Virus record (IMG/VR): IMGVR_UViG_3300025141_000268
Location: 1-39,311 of that record
Length of the DNA: 39,311 bases
Source: a virus
Direction: 5' to 3' (one strand)
Positions 36,925-39,311 of this stretch are shown here, piece after piece (position 1 is the stretch's first letter; each line of letters starts with the position of its first letter). The notes under the pieces were generated by a model. That model did no database searches, was not told the DNA's origin, and was given only the letters and a program-made list of their open reading frames with translations. Position numbers and translations under genes: made by a program.

Positions 36925-37044
36925 TTAAAATCTTTTTCTTTTATCTTTCCAAAGCAACCACCCTATGAATAGCCCTCCAAAAAAACTTACCAAATTTGAA
37001 CCAATCATTAGCGAATACGCATACCATAGACTCTCATTTACCAT
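36925..37044 (-). CDS. 39-aa single-helix membrane peptide
   Basis: VNESLWYAYSLMIGSNLVSF then FGGLFIGWLLWKDKRKRF: one or two helices and a basic tail. ATG at 37044 has GTGAGGAAAAT upstream. No array promoter was found just upstream. Confidence 0.5.
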   Translation of the reverse strand: MVNESLWYAYSLMIGSNLVSFFGGLFIGWLLWKDKRKRF

Positions 37045-37110
37045 ATTTTCCTCACTATTCACATCTCGATTTAACTGCCCCGAGGCTGATCGCATGATGA
37101 CAAATTTCAC

Positions 37111-37332
37111 TTTTATCCTGCATCACACCGGGCCATTTTACCCGTGCATCATGATGCGTTCTTTCATTTCAACCTCATTTTAGGCCAATTTCATTACACC
37201 GTTTGGCGTGGATTTTCCTTCCAACCCATCACCTGATTTAACTACACCGGGGTAGAATAAAATGGCACCGACCAACACTTAGTCAGCCGGTGCCAGGAAA
37301 CAACGTCTACCCCCATAGGAGCTAAAAACTCT
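37111..37332. other. Intergenic region with stem-loops
   Basis: No gene seen. A GGCACCG/CGGTGCC stem (37264-37294) followed on the minus strand by ATTTTATT may terminate transcription. Short ATCATGATG and CTAC/GTAG palindromes also occur. Confidence 0.4.
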
Positions 37333-37346
37333 GCCCAAATTTGGGC
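37325..37346 (-). terminator. Probable terminator
   Basis: GCCCAAATTTGGGC palindrome directly after the 79-aa gene stop, followed on the minus strand by AGAGTTTTTAG. Confidence 0.6.
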
Positions 37347-37586
37347 CTATTCAGTATAATGCTTTCGTAGTACATTATACAACGATCGTACCATACGCCC
37401 ATTTGTTAACATAAAACTCTGTCCACCTACCGATACCTGTAGGCTTGTCCCGCCATTACGGCCGGCCTCAGTACATACCCTGACAGTTCCACTGTTATTA
37501 CCATGTGTGTACGTTTGTCGGACATCCCCGAACTCTTCTTTTACAATCCTTGCATTGGACCTAGTTCCATCAGCTCTAAAACTCAT
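37347..37586 (-). CDS. Unknown 79-aa protein
   Basis: Beta-rich (TYTHGNNSGTVRVCTEAGRN, TSLQVSVGGQSFMLTNGRMV) with a helical end. ATG at 37586 chosen for AAGGAGGCCAA upstream. Rightmost gene of the array. Confidence 0.6.
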   Translation of the reverse strand: MSFRADGTRSNARIVKEEFGDVRQTYTHGNNSGTVRVCTEAGRNGGTSLQVSVGGQSFMLTNGRMVRSLYNVLRKHYTE

Positions 37587-37618
37587 TTGGCCTCCTTCTA
37601 TAACCAATCTATAGTTAC

Positions 37619-37647
37619 ATTATAACACATGAGGGGGAAATGTTCAA
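37619..37647 (-). promoter_or_regulatory. Promoter P45 (sigma70-type)
   Basis: -35 TTGAAC, 17-nt spacer, TGT-TATAAT. Closer to the bacterial consensus than the others. Confidence 0.7.
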
Positions 37648-38231
37648 TACAAAACGCAATAAAAGTGAATGGTAGTGGCCGACCTTGGAACGACTGTGGG
37701 CCTAGTCTATCCCTTTGTGCACAAGGGCAAGTTTTATCACAGTGTCTCAAGACAAGGAATTTGGGTGGGGTGGTATGGTTTTGTTTTTAATATCCTTTAG
37801 TTACCGTATCTATAACACGTATCCACTCTCGAGTGTTCATGAATAGCTATATGCTGTTAGTTATACATAGTGTTTCATAGTATGGATATCAAGCAGTTTT
37901 TAATGCAACAATTGAGCGCAACAACTGCGATGCAACAAACGAGCACAACAATCGAGTATGACAATCGAGCACAACAATTAACGCAACAAACGTTATGAAT
38001 GTGACAACTATGATGCAACAATCGAGCACAACAATTGACAGATACGCAGCACAACAAACGAGTATATGCATCAAGGTAGGGCCAGGCTTTTGTGTACTAC
38101 TTGTTTACTGGATATTTTATATTGTCTGTATACTAGCTTGCTTTAGTAGTTTTTTTAAGACTGTTATTTTATTTTGTACTATTTGAGCGCATATGCTGCA
38201 TCGCTTGACGCAACAATTGATGTAATTATTA
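37648..38231. repeat. Non-coding region with CAACAA-type direct repeats
   Basis: About 580 bp without a convincing gene. Between 37905 and 38062 a 12-15-bp unit of the form CAACAATCGAGCA recurs about ten times with variation, and once more at 38200-38222. The stretch resembles iterons or a cluster of protein sites. Confidence 0.55.
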
Positions 38232-38552
38232 TCATGCATTAAATGATGATCCACACCCACAGGTACTTTTTGCATTGGGATTTTCGAATTGAAAACCTGA
38301 AAACTTAAAGGATTCCACATAATCAATGTTCGTTCCCTCTAGGTAACAATAACTCATTGGATCAACATAAACACGTAACCCATGGAAGTCTTGAATCATG
38401 TCCCCAAGTTGTTCTGCACGAGAAAAATCAAGATCGTATGTAAAGCCAGAACAACCACCACCGACAACAGAAATACGTAATGCATAATCATTTAGCCGTT
38501 GTTGACCTGCCAATTCATTAACCTTTTGTACTGCGATGGTTGTCATGTTCAT
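38232..38552 (-). CDS. A-type iron-sulfur cluster carrier (IscA/ErpA/HesB family)
   Basis: 106 aa. The three conserved cysteines are present: GGGCSGFTYDL and the C-terminal CGCGSSF. LRISVVGGGCSGFTY and the LEGTNIDYVES strand match the family. It carries or delivers Fe-S clusters in the cytoplasm. AGGATTATAATGAAATT precedes the ATG. HesB-like genes are known in some phages. Confidence 0.92.
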   Translation of the reverse strand: MNMTTIAVQKVNELAGQQRLNDYALRISVVGGGCSGFTYDLDFSRAEQLGDMIQDFHGLRVYVDPMSYCYLEGTNIDYVESFKFSGFQFENPNAKSTCGCGSSFNA

Positions 38553-38567
38553 AATTTCATTATAATC

Positions 38568-38843
38568 CTAGTAATTTCTTCGTATGACCCTTCTTTTTAA
38601 TTTTCCATTGTTATAATAACGTTTTACTACAACCTTAGGCTTCTTCACATAATGGCGATGGTGTCTGTGATACTTGTGACTGTGATAATGGTGCCTATGG
38701 TGTCTATGGGTATGTGTTCTTGGTGTATGCACATGGGTTGTATATATTACACTATGCGGTCGGACAACACCATAGGTTCCAAAGCAACCTGGCAATACTA
38801 ACATGCCAAGGCCTACAATGATATATAAAATAGATTTTTTCAT
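38568..38843 (-). CDS. His-rich predicted lipoprotein
   Basis: 91 aa from the ATG at 38843 (TAGGAGTAAAATT upstream). A lipoprotein signal (YIIVGLGMLVLPGC, Cys about 19) is followed by a His-rich run with about 20 His (HVHTPRTHTHRHHRHHYHSH) and a basic end. A periplasmic metal-binding or adhesive role is possible. It precedes the Fe-S carrier gene on the same strand. Confidence 0.65.
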   Translation of the reverse strand: MKKSILYIIVGLGMLVLPGCFGTYGVVRPHSVIYTTHVHTPRTHTHRHHRHHYHSHKYHRHHRHYVKKPKVVVKRYYNNGKLKRRVIRRNY

Positions 38844-38945
38844 AATTTTACTCCTATATCTATTATATATCATTTCTACTTATTGTATTTTGCCTGATTT
38901 TTGTATGTATCTCACATATGTTAATAACATATACTTATTAATAAC

Positions 38946-39311
38946 ATGTCAATCATTTATAGATGTTTAATTGAATTATTGATAATATTTCTTACAGCAT
39001 TATTATTTTTGGCATGCACAAGTGTTCAAACGAATAAATTCATTAACAACCCTCAAGAATTATCAATCTGTGATGATTCTAGATCGTTTCCACAATTAAT
39101 CAAGATACCAGGGTTCAAAAATGCATGGCAGATGGTTTATGATTGTGAGGTATATCATTCTAATAAATCATCAATCGCACTACAGGTGTTTTATAAACAC
39201 TGGTCCTTAAAATTTGGTGACACAAACGGTGTATTACAAAGTGCGTTGGATAACATCATGATAGAATGGAAAAACAAACCAACGATTGGTAGTGGATACT
39301 CTTTACAAGGA
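38946..39311 (+). CDS. Predicted lipoprotein, 3' end cut by window
   Basis: 122 codons visible. Signal and lipobox (IIFLTALLFLACTS, Cys24), then a mature part (LIKIPGFKNAWQMVYDCEVY, SIALQVFYKHWSLKFGD) not recognised. No clear Shine-Dalgarno. A palindrome (ATATGTTA-ATAACATAT type, about 38918-38934) upstream may be an operator. Confidence 0.55.
   Translation, partial: MSIIYRCLIELLIIFLTALLFLACTSVQTNKFINNPQELSICDDSRSFPQLIKIPGFKNAWQMVYDCEVYHSNKSSIALQVFYKHWSLKFGDTNGVLQSALDNIMIEWKNKPTIGSGYSLQG

Noticed and set aside
37735-37745. DnaA-box-like TTATCACAG near the repeats
   Set aside because: Mismatched to the TTATCCACA consensus and single, so it is no evidence for an origin.
37905-38062. CRISPR array
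   Set aside because: The repeats are only 12-15 bp, degenerate and without regular spacers.
37875-38074. Leftward Cys/Val-rich frames of about 60 codons
   Set aside because: They are translations of the CAACAA direct repeats, without ribosome site or promoter.

Overview
The window looks like accessory and early-gene DNA of a large double-stranded DNA tailed phage or related element. The reasons are gene density, many tiny unrecognised genes, five tRNA genes with a CCA-adding enzyme, a YqaJ-type exonuclease, a RadA-like ATPase, and many Cys-pair mini-proteins. No capsid, tail or terminase gene lies inside it, so phage identity is an inference. A lipoprotein with MopE-type metal-binding repeats and a VWA domain, a family seen mainly in Myxococcota and relatives, hints at a deltaproteobacterial-type host.

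Region 1 (1-14,900) is AT-rich and mixed-strand. It holds a partial type II (archaeal-type) GAPDH, a trypsin-like lipoprotein protease, a LeuA-regulatory-domain-like protein, a PAP2 membrane phosphatase, a HAD phosphatase, a DUF192 protein, several membrane proteins, the MopE/VWA lipoprotein, an L-type lectin, a P-loop nucleotide kinase, an 875-aa virion-like protein, an SNase-fold nuclease and small unknowns. Several proteins start with a short amphipathic Lys/Arg-Leu/Ile-Glu segment that resembles phage capsid-targeting peptides. Two plus-strand genes carry T4-late-like TATAAATA boxes. A nucleotidyltransferase-like gene (14,912-16,057) closes the region.

Region 2 (16,050-16,520) is a convergence zone with G-tracts, GGGCCC repeats and a strong minus-strand terminator.

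Region 3 (16,520-37,650) is the most striking part. It is about 20 kb of leftward genes, almost every one- to four-gene unit preceded by its own near-identical promoter: -35 GTGAAA, a 17-nt spacer, and an extended -10 TGn-TATAAT. I count about 45 copies. -35 boxes often overlap the stop codon or 3' end of the gene before. In six cases the -10 box lies exactly 6 nt before the ATG, which predicts leaderless mRNAs. Products include about ten one-helix membrane peptides, about ten Cys-pair zinc-ribbon-like proteins, a calcineurin-type phosphoesterase, a CCA-adding enzyme, YqaJ exonuclease, RadA-like ATPase, a PD-(D/E)XK nuclease and a Bfd-like [2Fe-2S] protein. tRNAs for Met/CAT, Lys, Ile(TAT), Leu and Arg sit at 31.9-33.0 kb. 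Next to them (31.4-31.6 kb) is a transcript in which a T-arm, acceptor stem and D-arm occur in circularly permuted order, a candidate tRNA-like or tmRNA-like RNA. GC content is highest near 17-20 kb and falls towards the right.

Region 4 (37,650-39,311) has a non-coding stretch with short CAACAA-type direct repeats (possible origin or binding-site cluster), an A-type Fe-S carrier, a His-rich lipoprotein and the start of a plus-strand lipoprotein.
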